Source: Leptolyngbya iicbica LK (lineage in GTDB: Bacteria > Cyanobacteriota > Cyanobacteriia > Phormidesmidales > Phormidesmidaceae). From it: a DNA stretch of 64,000 nucleotides. This document shows, piece after piece, positions 1-8,358 of this stretch (position 1 is its first letter; each line of letters opens with the position of its first letter). The translations under genes and the position numbers were made by a program. The stretch is from positions 483,627 to 547,626 of the forward strand of contig NZ_QVFV01000002.1 in the NCBI RefSeq assembly GCF_004212215.1, in the 5' to 3' direction. Under the pieces are notes generated by a model. It did no database searches and was not told where the DNA came from. It worked only from the letters and a program-made list of their open reading frames with translations.

Positions 1-100
1 CAGCAGAGAGGCCGGAGTGCGACTGAGACCGTGAACTAATAACACTTGCATCGCAGAATAGTCCTTGGAAACTTGATCAAATCGTGCCTTGCATGGCGAG

Positions 101-1330
101 TTATTGAAAATAGTAGAAAGCCGCCTGTAACCCGCCGATTAAAAAGCCCAAAATCCCCCCAAGGTTCACAATTGCTTGCAATTCATTACGGACAATGCCC
201 TGTACGGCAATCTCTAAATCTCGTGGATTAGTGGCTGAAACTCGTTCGATAATTACCTGGTCAATATTTAAAATAGGAATCACTTGCGCGACTAAGTTTT
301 CCAAATCTCGCTCTAGATACCGTTCTAAAATCAGGGCTAATTCCTCACTCACCGGGTCGAGAGAATCGCTAATCACTTGGGAGTTTTGCAAACGGTTGAG
401 CAACTGAGTCGCTAGCATTTGCCAGTTAATGGTTGTGCTCAAGCCTTTTAACAAATCCGGCCCTAAAGTTTGAATGTATCCCCGCACCGCTTCACGAATG
501 GTTTTACGCAACTCTCGAACGGTTGCGACCGGCAATTGCTGCAGCGTCATTTGCTGAAAGATTTCTTGCAGCCGTGGATTCACGTTGAGCGCTTCGACTA
601 GTTCAGCAATGCGTGCATTGGTAATGTCGCGCTCATCCAGACAAAAGGAGCGCAGACGGGTCAAGGAATTGCGCACGCCAAAGAGATTGGCAACCACCCA
701 ATAGGTGCCGCTCGTCCGCGACCGAAAAATTTCGTCGATGGTGTGAATATTGCGATCGGTCAAAAAATCGATCAGCATGCGGCGTAAGCGATCCGGCGGC
801 AACACCGAAATCAGTAGCCAGTTCGAGAGTTGTTGCGCTTGTTCTGGTGTGAGTTGAAAGTCGAGCAAGACCTGGTCAAAGATTTGATCGATTTGCGCCT
901 TGAGGAAATCTTCGCGGCGCGCCCAGACCCGCAGCAATCGAGGCAACGAAGTGCCAAAGACGTCCTGCAACACTTTGCCAACGATCTCTGCCGTTCGCGC
1001 TTGATTCCGAGACTGGATCTGGTCGAGGCTGAGTTCCAGCAGCCACCGAATGGCTTGCTTCGTCCGTTCGGTTTGCAACAGCCGCCGGGCCAGTTTTTCC
1101 ATCTCTTCTGGCGTCAGCAGCGAGCCCATGATGGTATCCGCGACGCGACGGGCCAATCGGCTTTGATTGCTGGGAATCAAGCCCGGCGTTAAGGGTAGCC
1201 GCCGCTTGAACACATAATAGGGCCGATAAGGCCGAAAAAGCATCTTGATGGCCAGGTCATTTGTAAAATAACCGATGACGCCGCCGACACAGGGCGGCGC
1301 TAACAATAGCCAAATATCAGACCAATCCAT
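101..1330 (-). CDS. DUF445 family membrane protein
   Basis: This is a DUF445 (YheB-like) protein of about 409 aa. Known members are membrane-anchored and their biochemical role is unclear. The N-terminus carries a hydrophobic segment followed by [20 protein letters not shown], the family signature, then a long charged, helical middle region. The C-terminus ends in a second hydrophobic segment ([18 protein letters not shown]), so both ends are probably membrane-anchored with a large soluble middle. I start it at the ATG at 1330 (MDWSD); the frame stays open 11 codons further upstream but that extension is not hydrophobic and looks non-conserved. It stands alone, with menG downstream-to-upstream on the same strand about 270 bp away. 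Family assignment is firm; function is unknown. Confidence 0.85.
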   Translation of the reverse strand: MDWSDIWLLLAPPCVGGVIGYFTNDLAIKMLFRPYRPYYVFKRRLPLTPGLIPSNQSRLARRVADTIMGSLLTPEEMEKLARRLLQTERTKQAIRWLLELSLDQIQSRNQARTAEIVGKVLQDVFGTSLPRLLRVWARREDFLKAQIDQIFDQVLLDFQLTPEQAQQLSNWLLISVLPPDRLRRMLIDFLTDRNIHTIDEIFRSRTSGTYWVVANLFGVRNSLTRLRSFCLDERDITNARIAELVEALNVNPRLQEIFQQMTLQQLPVATVRELRKTIREAVRGYIQTLGPDLLKGLSTTINWQMLATQLLNRLQNSQVISDSLDPVSEELALILERYLERDLENLVAQVIPILNIDQVIIERVSATNPRDLEIAVQGIVRNELQAIVNLGGILGFLIGGLQAAFYYFQ

Positions 1331-1603
1331 CGCAAACGTGAGGGGCGATCGCACCAGCGGCAATGTGCCGAGTCATCATAACAAACTAGCTTCATGGTTA
1401 TGCTGGCCGTCTTGAGAAGTCTTAATGTTAGGCTATTGAGGGATTAGCGGAAAATCACATGCCGGTCAAGAAGAGTCGGTGAGTCACAGATGAAATGTTG
1501 AGCCTCTAGTTGATGGGCAAGGCTTTTGCGGAAAACGATGGTCGTTGACGAGGAGGTGTTTGCGCCGTTGAGAAGTGTTGCCGATTACCGCGAGTAAGAA
1601 GAT

Positions 1604-2323
1604 CTAGCGGGTCAACACTAATATGCCCATCAGACCGCCCGCAATAGGATAGTGAACGGCTGAGGAAAATCCCGCATCCAAAGCCAGTTGCCGTTGTGCT
1701 GGTCCCAAGGGAAATCGCTCGACACTGGGAGCGATATAGGCATACTCATCTGTCATCCCGAAGTTTTGTGCGGTGGGCACCACGACCGTATTGAGATACC
1801 AATGTTGAAATTGCCGAAGCCAGGCGGATTGCGGTTGCAAAAAGTCGAGCACCGCAGCTTTAGCGCCTGGTTTTAGCACTCGTCGTAACTCTTTGAGACC
1901 TTGGGTCAGGTTGGTGAGATTGCGTAAGCCGTAAGCCATCGTGGCGGCTTCAAACTGTCCATCAGCAAAGGGCAGGGCCAGAGCATCGCCCTCGACCCAG
2001 TGCAGGGGGGCGAGGCGAAATTGCCGGGCAGACTTTTGGCGCGCGATCGCCAATTGAGCGGGAGAAAAATCGACTCCATACACCGTGCCAGTTGGCCCGA
2101 CTCGCCGCGCTAATAGCAGCGCCAGATCACCACTGCCACAGCACACATCCAAACAGGTTTGACCGACTGCCGCGCCACTCCAATCGACGGCCATTTGTTT
2201 CCAGATGCGATGCAAGCCCCAGCTCAACTGTTGGTTAAAGTCGTCGTAGACAGGAGCAATCCGGTCAAAGAGTTGTTGAATATCTTGAGCGGCAGGCGCA
2301 GCGTTATCAAAAGTCATGGGCAT
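1604..2323 (-). CDS. menG: Demethylphylloquinone methyltransferase (MenG/UbiE family)
   Basis: This 239-aa class I SAM-dependent methyltransferase belongs to the UbiE/MenG family. In cyanobacteria the family member methylates the naphthoquinone ring in the last step of phylloquinone (vitamin K1) synthesis, the photosystem I A1 cofactor. Visible features are the N-terminal FDRIAPVYDDFNQQLS segment, SAM motif I LDVCCGSGDLALLLARR, the acidic loop VYGVDFSP, and the family signature MAYGLRNLTNLTQGLKELRR with VLKPGAKAAVLDF. Full length for the family. Two in-frame ATGs two codons apart (2323 and 2317) could each serve as start. menF, for an early step of the same pathway, lies elsewhere in the window (19384-20808), so the genes are not clustered. 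Confidence 0.93.
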   Translation of the reverse strand: MPMTFDNAAPAAQDIQQLFDRIAPVYDDFNQQLSWGLHRIWKQMAVDWSGAAVGQTCLDVCCGSGDLALLLARRVGPTGTVYGVDFSPAQLAIARQKSARQFRLAPLHWVEGDALALPFADGQFEAATMAYGLRNLTNLTQGLKELRRVLKPGAKAAVLDFLQPQSAWLRQFQHWYLNTVVVPTAQNFGMTDEYAYIAPSVERFPLGPAQRQLALDAGFSSAVHYPIAGGLMGILVLTR

Positions 2324-2501
2324 CTTCAGGAAAGCAATCGCGTGTAAACATCTTTACAGACCATATCGCGATCGCTGGGTCAGAAACGGTTGGATGCCTC
2401 TGCTTTTGATGTTGGTCAGAGTGCGCAACGTTGGAAACCACTATTCAGTTGGGGCCAACCGTTTAGCACCTGCAACTATCGACTGGAACACCGGGGGCGG
2501 C

Positions 2502-3395
2502 CTACAAACAGGCCAACGTCAAGGCCACCTGGTGAGAAGCCATGCCCAGAAAATCTTGCAGCGTTTTAGTGAATTCGTGGGGCGATTGCCACTGTAAGGA
2601 AATGACTGCCACGACGGCACCACGAAAGAGGACGGGCACCCCGCCATGAGCGCCGACCTGATGCGTCTCGTAGAGTTCTTTGCTCGTAGAGTCTGAAACT
2701 TTTGCGGCATTAGGCATGAACTTCAATTGCTGCGCAGTAATGGCCTCTGCAATCAATGGATCTTGCTTGAGCAGAATAGGCGCGATCGCTCCGGCGGTCC
2801 CCATATCATCCCCCAAGGTATCCCCTTCCACTAGATGAACGGCCGCGCCATCGGCTGCCGTAACTTTTTGCAGGGCGGCAGCGATCGCCGGTAAAGCCGT
2901 CACTACAGTCTCCTGAGACTGCGCAATATTAGCCATCTCCATCACCAGCCAGTGCTGATTTTGCAGCAGGTCAATGGCTTCACCTCGCTGCTTCAGCAAG
3001 TCATAGGTACTCGCCGCCTGATCAACAACGAGCTTCAGCTCATCAGGATTCCACGGTTTAGTGATGTAGCGATAGACCTGCCCTGCGTTAATCGCATCGA
3101 CCAGATCTTCCACATCGGTAAACCCAGTCAAAATAATGCGTACAGTGTCCGGGAACTCGGGCACGGTTTTGCTTAAGAATTCCGTCCCCTTCATCTCTGG
3201 CATCCGTTGATCAGAAATGATGACAGCTACCTCACCGTGCTCAGCCAATACCTCTAGCGCTTGATGCCCGCTTTCGGCACGCAAAACGTTAAAGTCACGG
3301 CGAAAGGTTCGATAAAGCAGATCTAGATTGTCCGGCTCATCATCTACAACCAACATTTTGGCTTTATTGGTGTTTCGGGAACGAGCAGCAGCCAT
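2502..3395 (-). CDS. Response regulator, receiver plus GAF domain
   Basis: The protein has about 297 aa. An N-terminal receiver domain (about residues 12-125) shows the acidic pair VVDDEPDN, the phospho-acceptor Asp in IISDQRMPEMKG, a Thr in ILTGFTD and the Lys in YITKPWNPDEL. That TKPW/NPDEL ending is typical of RpfG-like receivers. A short helical linker leads to a GAF-like domain (about residues 140-295), which may bind a small ligand or dimerise. No DNA-binding, HD-GYP or GGDEF output is visible, so signalling probably goes through protein contacts. I choose the ATG at 3395 because GAGG lies 9 nt upstream; the longer form would need a TTG start at 3425. No histidine kinase gene is nearby. 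Confidence 0.85.
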   Translation of the reverse strand: MAAARSRNTNKAKMLVVDDEPDNLDLLYRTFRRDFNVLRAESGHQALEVLAEHGEVAVIISDQRMPEMKGTEFLSKTVPEFPDTVRIILTGFTDVEDLVDAINAGQVYRYITKPWNPDELKLVVDQAASTYDLLKQRGEAIDLLQNQHWLVMEMANIAQSQETVVTALPAIAAALQKVTAADGAAVHLVEGDTLGDDMGTAGAIAPILLKQDPLIAEAITAQQLKFMPNAAKVSDSTSKELYETHQVGAHGGVPVLFRGAVVAVISLQWQSPHEFTKTLQDFLGMASHQVALTLACL

Positions 3396-3848
3396 TCTGG
3401 AATACCTCAAATGTTCTTTGGCCAAGCATGATAGCCAGCAATGACCCGCCGGAGCTATCTCTCATGATCTCTACTCAATCAGTTGCTTTCAGAATACCCA
3501 CGCCAGTTGTGAAACTATATGACTAACAATGACTCACCCGGGCTGAACTGATGCGCCTAACCGCTCAGACACTCTAAATACTGATTGAACTGCTCAAGTC
3601 CACTCCATCAATGAACCCACCAGATTTGTCAAACTGCTGGCAGTTGATTTCGTGAGTCAGCAATCAGAACTAGCAGGCAACACGATCCTAGCCCCGAGGC
3701 TTTCAGCCAAGAAACTCACAACAGCTTTGTGCGGGGGCATGTATCAAAAACTTCGCAAGCATAATAAGCAACTGTCTGAACTTCCTAGACACCGTTACTA
3801 ACGGGAACATTGCTTTTATTGCAGTTCCAGTAGCCTAGATCTATGTTG
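3396..3848. other. Intergenic region, no gene seen
   Basis: About 450 bp between the response regulator and the DUF1997 gene, both on the minus strand. I see stop-rich frames on both strands and no RNA signature. It presumably holds the regulator promoter, but no convincing -35/-10 pair stood out. Confidence 0.5.
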
Positions 3849-4586
3849 CTAGGAATGCTCGCAGTGGTCTTGACTGCGAGAAAAGCGCTCAAAAAAGTGG
3901 TGGTTGCGCTTGCAGTAACTTTCCGGGAATGACAAGTTCAGCGTTTCGTGGAAGTCGGCTTGCACCTTGTGAGTTAACCGTTTGGAAACTTGTCGAACAA
4001 TTTGACTCAGCAAATGATCGCCGGTTTTCTGAATGATGCGCTGGGGCAAAGCCTGAATAAATCGAGGAAAACCCACCCACACTTTTAGCTCTAGGGTCCA
4101 GTCTACCTGTGTCAAAACCTGGCCGGTCGCGATTGAAGTTTCATTCAGCTCAAGAGCGGCTTTGAAGTCGACCTCATAGCCAAGGGAGACATACCCAGGT
4201 ATTTCAATAGTTTCAATACGATAAACGCCGTGGTCCTGCGGTAGCAGATGTAAACCGACTTTAGGTTCAACGTCGTAACCTAAGGCCCCAAAATGCCCAA
4301 TGCTCAGGTCGTAGCCATTATTGCCCAGGGGGGTCGCCGTCATGGGATATGCGCAGCGCAAAAACCAGGACTGATGATCATCTAAGTAGTGCGCAACCGT
4401 ATCACGATCTGCCGCCATTTCCATGCTGCCGGTGTAGTCACCGTGAAACAGCACGGGTTGGTGACGGAGAGATTCCGCAGTTTGATGATCAGCGTTGTCT
4501 TCTGTAGAGTCAACCAAGTGAGAAACAGATTCTAAAACCTGCTCTGAGAGGTCACTAGCTCGGTGATTAGTAAATGGTGTTTGCAT
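3849..4586 (-). CDS. DUF1997 family protein
   Basis: This 245-aa protein belongs to the DUF1997 family, found in cyanobacteria and plastid-bearing organisms and of unknown function. An N-terminal stretch of about 45 aa is acidic and variable. The conserved core follows: LFHGDYTGSMEMAADRDTVA, HYLDDHQSWFLRCAYPM, then beta-strand-rich sequence ending in VWVGFPRFIQALPQRIIQ and a C-terminal helix. The layout (a START/polyketide-cyclase-like beta fold with a lipid-like cavity) is an inference from pattern only. There is no signal peptide or membrane segment. No clear Shine-Dalgarno precedes the ATG at 4586, so the start is less certain than the family. Confidence 0.8.
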   Translation of the reverse strand: MQTPFTNHRASDLSEQVLESVSHLVDSTEDNADHQTAESLRHQPVLFHGDYTGSMEMAADRDTVAHYLDDHQSWFLRCAYPMTATPLGNNGYDLSIGHFGALGYDVEPKVGLHLLPQDHGVYRIETIEIPGYVSLGYEVDFKAALELNETSIATGQVLTQVDWTLELKVWVGFPRFIQALPQRIIQKTGDHLLSQIVRQVSKRLTHKVQADFHETLNLSFPESYCKRNHHFFERFSRSQDHCEHS

Positions 4587-4944
4587 GGAGGCGGTTTGCT
4601 ATCTGGTTATAAATGCAAATGCCCAATGGCATGGCTCAGCAGCTAGTTGTAACTTCAATAATAATATTGGAAGTTATTTTAACCGACGAACCGCTGAGGA
4701 ATATTCCTTCGTGAAAATTAGAAGACATTCTCAGCTGTTTGCAGCCTAACTCGGTCGCTTCTGCTCTATCAGTCGCAAATATACGGACTCTTGCAAGGAC
4801 ACTCGATTCAATTCCACGCTTTCCTCCGCAAGCTTACTGGAGTAGGGTTAGCTTAGGAATAAAGGTGCGCTAGCGTTTGAAGCTATGACTACGGTTTTAC
4901 GGAAAAGTTTTGCGGCTTTTCTATTGTAAAAATAGACTCAGATC
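4587..4944. other. Divergent intergenic region
   Basis: About 360 bp between divergent genes (DUF1997 leftward, short-chain dehydrogenase rightward). It is AT-rich near 4660-4680 and 4890-4940 and must hold both promoters. No coding potential is seen. Confidence 0.5.
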
Positions 4945-4950
4945 TATAGT
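4945..4950 (+). promoter_or_regulatory. Candidate -10 box of the short-chain dehydrogenase gene
   Basis: TATAGT lies 28 bp before the ATG at 4978, with TTGTAA 15 bp further upstream as a poor -35. If real, transcription would start near 4957, which excludes the upstream in-frame codon at 4951 and supports the ATG at 4978. Sequence pattern only. Confidence 0.35.
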
Positions 4951-4977
4951 TTGCTGTGTGTTGTAAAGGGGGATGGC

Positions 4978-5640
4978 ATGAAGGCTTTGGTTGTGGGTGC
5001 AACAGGAGAGACGGGCCGTCGGATTGTGCGAGTATTAGTTGCTAAAGGCATTCCGGTGCGGGTGATGGTGCGCGATCGCCAACAGGCCCAGGAGATTTTG
5101 CCCAATACAGTTGAATTTGCGGTGGGCGATGTACTCAAACGCAACACGATTGAAGCCGCGATCACTGATTGCACAGTATTGGTCTGTGCCACTGGAGCCC
5201 GTCCAAGCTTTGATCCCACCGGACCGTATCAGGTGGACTACGAAGGCACGAAAAATTTGATTGATGTGGCCAAAGCCCACAACATCGAACACTTCGTGAT
5301 GGTGTCATCTTTGTGCGTGTCGCGCTTTTTCCATCCATTAAATTTGTTTTGGCTCGTGCTGTATTGGAAGCAGCAAGCCGAAGACTATTTGGTAAAGAGC
5401 GGGGTGCCTTATACGATTGTTCGCCCCGGCGGATTGAAGAACGACGATACCGACGATCGCCCGCTCATTATGGCTCCTGCCGACACCTTGTTCGAAGGCA
5501 ACATTCCCCGGCTCAAGGTGGCGGAAACCTGCGTTGCCGCTCTGCAGGATGCAGGCGCTAAAAACAAGGTTGTGGAAATCGTGGCCCAGGAAAACGCAAC
5601 GCAAAAGCCGTTTTCGGAACTCTTTGCCGGTATTTCTTAA
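4978..5640 (+). CDS. NAD(P)-binding atypical short-chain dehydrogenase
   Basis: The protein has 220 aa, an extended Rossmann protein of the atypical SDR (NAD(P)H-binding, YwnB/Tic62-like) group. The dinucleotide motif is right at the N-terminus (KALVVGATGETGRRIV), followed by a basic strand end (VRVMVRDR) suggesting NADP(H), the acidic turn FAVGDVLKR, and HFVMVSSLCVSRF in place of the classical catalytic strand. PYTIVRPGGLKNDD is typical of the group. The classical YxxxK dyad is altered (VLYWKQQAEDYL supplies a Tyr and Lys). The ATG at 4978 follows a GGGGGA Shine-Dalgarno. The stop overlaps the stop of the convergent Nif3-like gene by 4 bp. Substrate is unknown; relatives act in pigment or photosystem assembly. 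Confidence 0.8.
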   Translation: MKALVVGATGETGRRIVRVLVAKGIPVRVMVRDRQQAQEILPNTVEFAVGDVLKRNTIEAAITDCTVLVCATGARPSFDPTGPYQVDYEGTKNLIDVAKAHNIEHFVMVSSLCVSRFFHPLNLFWLVLYWKQQAEDYLVKSGVPYTIVRPGGLKNDDTDDRPLIMAPADTLFEGNIPRLKVAETCVAALQDAGAKNKVVEIVAQENATQKPFSELFAGIS

Positions 5641-6455
5641 GCCAAATGTGGTCGCTGCCAAAATTGGCGAAAGTCTTCGTCGCGATCGCTCAACTGGGCA
5701 GTCTCTGCCCCAAGAGACAAAAGCTTATCGACTAACCGAGCGCAAGCCGGACGTTCAGTAGCGTAGTGTCCGGCATCGATTAACACGAGCCCGCGATCGC
5801 GAGCTTCTTGAAACTGGTGGAACTTGCAGTCCGAGGTGAGGTAAGCATCGGCCCCCGATTTCACGACGTCACCAATGAAACTGGCCCCGGAGCCGCCCAA
5901 AACCGCCAGGCGGTGAATGGGCTGCTGTAAATCCGCTTCGGGAGAATACAGCAAGTCGGGCGGAGCTAACTGCTGCTGAATCGTTACCAGTACCTGCTTC
6001 AATGAGGGCGCTTCTGGCATTACACCGACACGGCCATAGCCAATGCCCGGTCGGGTGGGAGTGATGGGTTGCGGCTGTTGTAGATCTAAGAGTTGGGCCA
6101 ACACATCGGCAGTGCCATCAGGCACCTGATCAAAGTTGGTGTGGGCACTGTAGACGCCAATGCCATGGGTAAAACTCAACAGCACCATATCCCCAATGGG
6201 GGTACCAGTTTGTACCGATTTGAGGGGACTAAAAATCAGTGGGTGATGGGCAAAGATCAGATTGATTGGCGTGCCGGAAGCTCGTAGGGCGATCGCTTCT
6301 TCCATGACGGCTAGGGTTGGCGTTAGGCACACCAGCACATGGGCCGACGCCCCCAAAATCCCTGGTTCGATTTGCCAGCCACAGTTGTCCCAACTTTCTT
6401 GCCACTGGGGGGGAGCCCAGGCTTCAAATTGGTCGATTAGTTTAGCAATGGTCAT
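5637..6455 (-). CDS. Nif3-like dinuclear metal centre protein
   Basis: The protein has 272 aa, a Nif3/YqfO/DUF34 family member. Known members are toroidal hexamers with a two-metal site; the proposed activity as GTP cyclohydrolase I type 2 is not well established. Visible metal-ligand motifs are the double histidine in IFAHHPLIF, the HTNFD in VYSAHTNFDQVPDG, and the C-terminal GHYATERPA. The core ends with LAVLGGSGASFIGDVVKSGADAYLTSD, also a family hallmark. It lacks the PII-like insert found in longer bacterial versions, so this is the short form. It converges on the SDR gene, with stops overlapping by 4 bp. Family assignment is firm; the role is inferred at best. Confidence 0.9.
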   Translation of the reverse strand: MTIAKLIDQFEAWAPPQWQESWDNCGWQIEPGILGASAHVLVCLTPTLAVMEEAIALRASGTPINLIFAHHPLIFSPLKSVQTGTPIGDMVLLSFTHGIGVYSAHTNFDQVPDGTADVLAQLLDLQQPQPITPTRPGIGYGRVGVMPEAPSLKQVLVTIQQQLAPPDLLYSPEADLQQPIHRLAVLGGSGASFIGDVVKSGADAYLTSDCKFHQFQEARDRGLVLIDAGHYATERPACARLVDKLLSLGAETAQLSDRDEDFRQFWQRPHLA

Positions 6456-6619
6456 AGTGATGTCGGCGGCTGTATCCGTCGGAGAAATGAGTGGTCAGAT
6501 AGAGCTGACCAAGCGAACTGGGGAAAGAGGGTGCAGTGATCCCCAGTCCTTGATCGTTGATTTTGATCTTAGGCAATCCTTCAATTTTGCGTGAGATTGG
6601 ACAGCTCAAGGGCTAGATT

Positions 6620-7693
6620 TTAGGCGCTGATGGGTTGCGATCGCTCCAGGCCAAACTGCACTAGCTGATCTACCAGCGCGTCAAAAGAAATACCACTTGC
6701 TTGCCACAGCATGGGATACATGCTGGTTTGAGTGAACCCTGGCAAGGTGTTGATTTCATTGAGAAAAATCTCGCCGGTTGCTTCCACGTAGAAAAAATCG
6801 ACTCTTGAAATGCCTGCTGCATCCACTGCCTGAAAGGCTTGCACGGCCATTTCTTGAATCTGGCGAGTGATTTCTGGCGGCAGCGGTGCGGGGATCATGA
6901 GATCGGCTTGTCCTGCAGAGTATTTGGTTTCATAGTCGTAAAAGTCGCTCTCAAAGCTGATTTCTCCAACCACAGACGCTTTGGGCACGTCGTTACCCAA
7001 CACCGCACATTCGACTTCACGAGCCTCGACGCCAGCTTCTACAATGATGCGGCGATCGTAGCTAGCAGCACTATCGAGCGCCGCTTCCAATTCCTGGCGC
7101 GATCGCACTTTGGCTATGCCGACCGATGATCCCAGATTGGCAGGCTTCACAAAGGCGGGATAGCCCAATGCTTCTTCAATGCGATCGCACAGCTTGGGAA
7201 ACACACAGGGATTTGACCAAACTTCCGCGCGGGTGACTGCCACATATTTCACTTGCGGCAGTCCGGCTTGGGCAAAGGCCGTTTTCATCGCAATCTTATC
7301 CATCCCCACTGCGGACCCAAGCACGCCAGAGCCGACGAAGGGAATTTGCAGCAGCGAGAGCAACCCTTGAATGGTGCCGTCTTCGCCATTGGGGCCGTGT
7401 AAGACGGGGAACCAGATGTCAATGTCGTTAAGCGGTTGGGGCGCAGGTAGACGATCACCAGGCTTCGCGGTTTCGTCGCCGTCCGTTGAGGGCTCGCCTG
7501 ACTGCAAGACTTGAGCCGCCCGATCGCCAAACTGCCAAACTCCAGCCTTGGTGATGTAAACCGGAAGCACCAAATATTTGTCAGCATTGGCTCCCTGGGT
7601 GAGAGCCTTTGCGATCGCCTGCGCCGAACAAATCGAGACTTCATGCTCGCCGGAGCAACCGCCAAACAAAACGCCGACCTGTGTTTTTGCCAT
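6620..7693 (-). CDS. ddl: D-alanine--D-alanine ligase
   Basis: The protein has 357 aa and makes the D-Ala-D-Ala dipeptide for peptidoglycan precursors in the cytoplasm, using ATP. The N-terminus ([15 protein letters not shown]) is the family signature 1; the ATP-grasp parts follow: [39 protein letters not shown], the EVECAVLGN strand, [10 protein letters not shown] loop and the C-terminal [21 protein letters not shown] with the Mg-binding Glu/Asn. The ATG at 7693 has GGGAG about 6 nt upstream and the family motif follows at once, so I reject the longer frame that opens 15 codons earlier. Single gene, no mur neighbours. Confidence 0.96.
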   Translation of the reverse strand: MAKTQVGVLFGGCSGEHEVSICSAQAIAKALTQGANADKYLVLPVYITKAGVWQFGDRAAQVLQSGEPSTDGDETAKPGDRLPAPQPLNDIDIWFPVLHGPNGEDGTIQGLLSLLQIPFVGSGVLGSAVGMDKIAMKTAFAQAGLPQVKYVAVTRAEVWSNPCVFPKLCDRIEEALGYPAFVKPANLGSSVGIAKVRSRQELEAALDSAASYDRRIIVEAGVEAREVECAVLGNDVPKASVVGEISFESDFYDYETKYSAGQADLMIPAPLPPEITRQIQEMAVQAFQAVDAAGISRVDFFYVEATGEIFLNEINTLPGFTQTSMYPMLWQASGISFDALVDQLVQFGLERSQPISA

Positions 7694-7826
7694 GATTGCT
7701 CTCCCTTTGCCGGTTTCAGAACTGCCTACTACCATCAATCGCGGCTACTTAGCCCATCAACCCCGACCAGACGGAGGCCAATGCTGCTGCGATCGCATCT
7801 AAGTATTCCTATCACTTCCGAACCGC

Positions 7827-7862
7827 AAAAAAAACCCTGGGCCTCGCAAACGAGGTCCAGGG
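7827..7862 (-). terminator. Rho-independent terminator on the minus strand
   Basis: A 12-bp stem (7835-7846 with 7851-7862, one G-T pair) with a CAAA loop is followed, on the minus strand, by eight T residues (the A-run at 7827-7834). It points leftward and sits between comEC and ddl, so it may end comEC read-through or a short transcript starting nearby. On the plus strand no T-run follows. Confidence 0.75.
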
Positions 7863-8020
7863 GCAACAATCAGGGTGCATCTACCACTTCAATCTTCTGG
7901 CGATCGCAGGCCAATCCGGAGAATTTTGGCGGAACTATCGTACAAATCGGCTGGGACAAGACGACACCTAAATCGTGCCGCAGAGCTTAGAGTGGATCTT
8001 GCTGTATCGAAAATAACTGT

Positions 8021-8049
8021 TTGACAGTTGACATTTCGTCAAAATACCC
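8021..8049 (+). promoter_or_regulatory. Candidate promoter/operator before the 57-aa gene
   Basis: TTGACA occurs twice, at 8021-8026 and 8028-8033. The second is part of a perfect inverted repeat TTGAC-atttc-GTCAA (8028-8042). The region lies 20-48 bp before the ATG at 8069. The -10 (near 8044) is poor, so this could be an activated promoter or an operator. Pattern only. Confidence 0.4.
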
Positions 8050-8068
8050 GAAATGTCAAGGAGCCATG

Positions 8069-8242
8069 ATGACTGAGTCTGTGAACTGTGAAAAGCTGGC
8101 TGGGGTTCTAAACCGGGCGAGTGCTCAAGGCAAGCACCAATTTTGCAAAATGCTCTGGGGTAACCAGTCAGAATCCATTCAGTCGCAGCTGTTGCCCTAT
8201 TTGACTGAGCAAGCCCAAGACGCCCTCAAAGAGGAAGAATAA
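8069..8242 (+). CDS. Hypothetical 57-aa protein
   Basis: I do not recognise the family. It is a small soluble, mostly helical protein with two cysteines (VNCEKL and HQFCKML) and an acidic tail (ALKEEE). The start is chosen at the second of two adjacent ATGs because AAGGAG (8058-8063) lies 5 nt before it, an excellent Shine-Dalgarno, against only 2 nt for the first ATG. The strong ribosome site and the palindrome just upstream argue that this is a real, regulated gene. It stands alone between ddl and the convergent comEC. Confidence 0.6.
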   Translation: MTESVNCEKLAGVLNRASAQGKHQFCKMLWGNQSESIQSQLLPYLTEQAQDALKEEE

Positions 8243-8358
8243 GTCCCGACCTTCGCGGTTGGTTGGTGCAAATTTCCATGGGCTGTGAAGTCGAATTTTG
8301 CCGAAAGTTAAGGCATCGACACGGAGTGCTACCAACTATTCCACTCGCGATATCTTTA

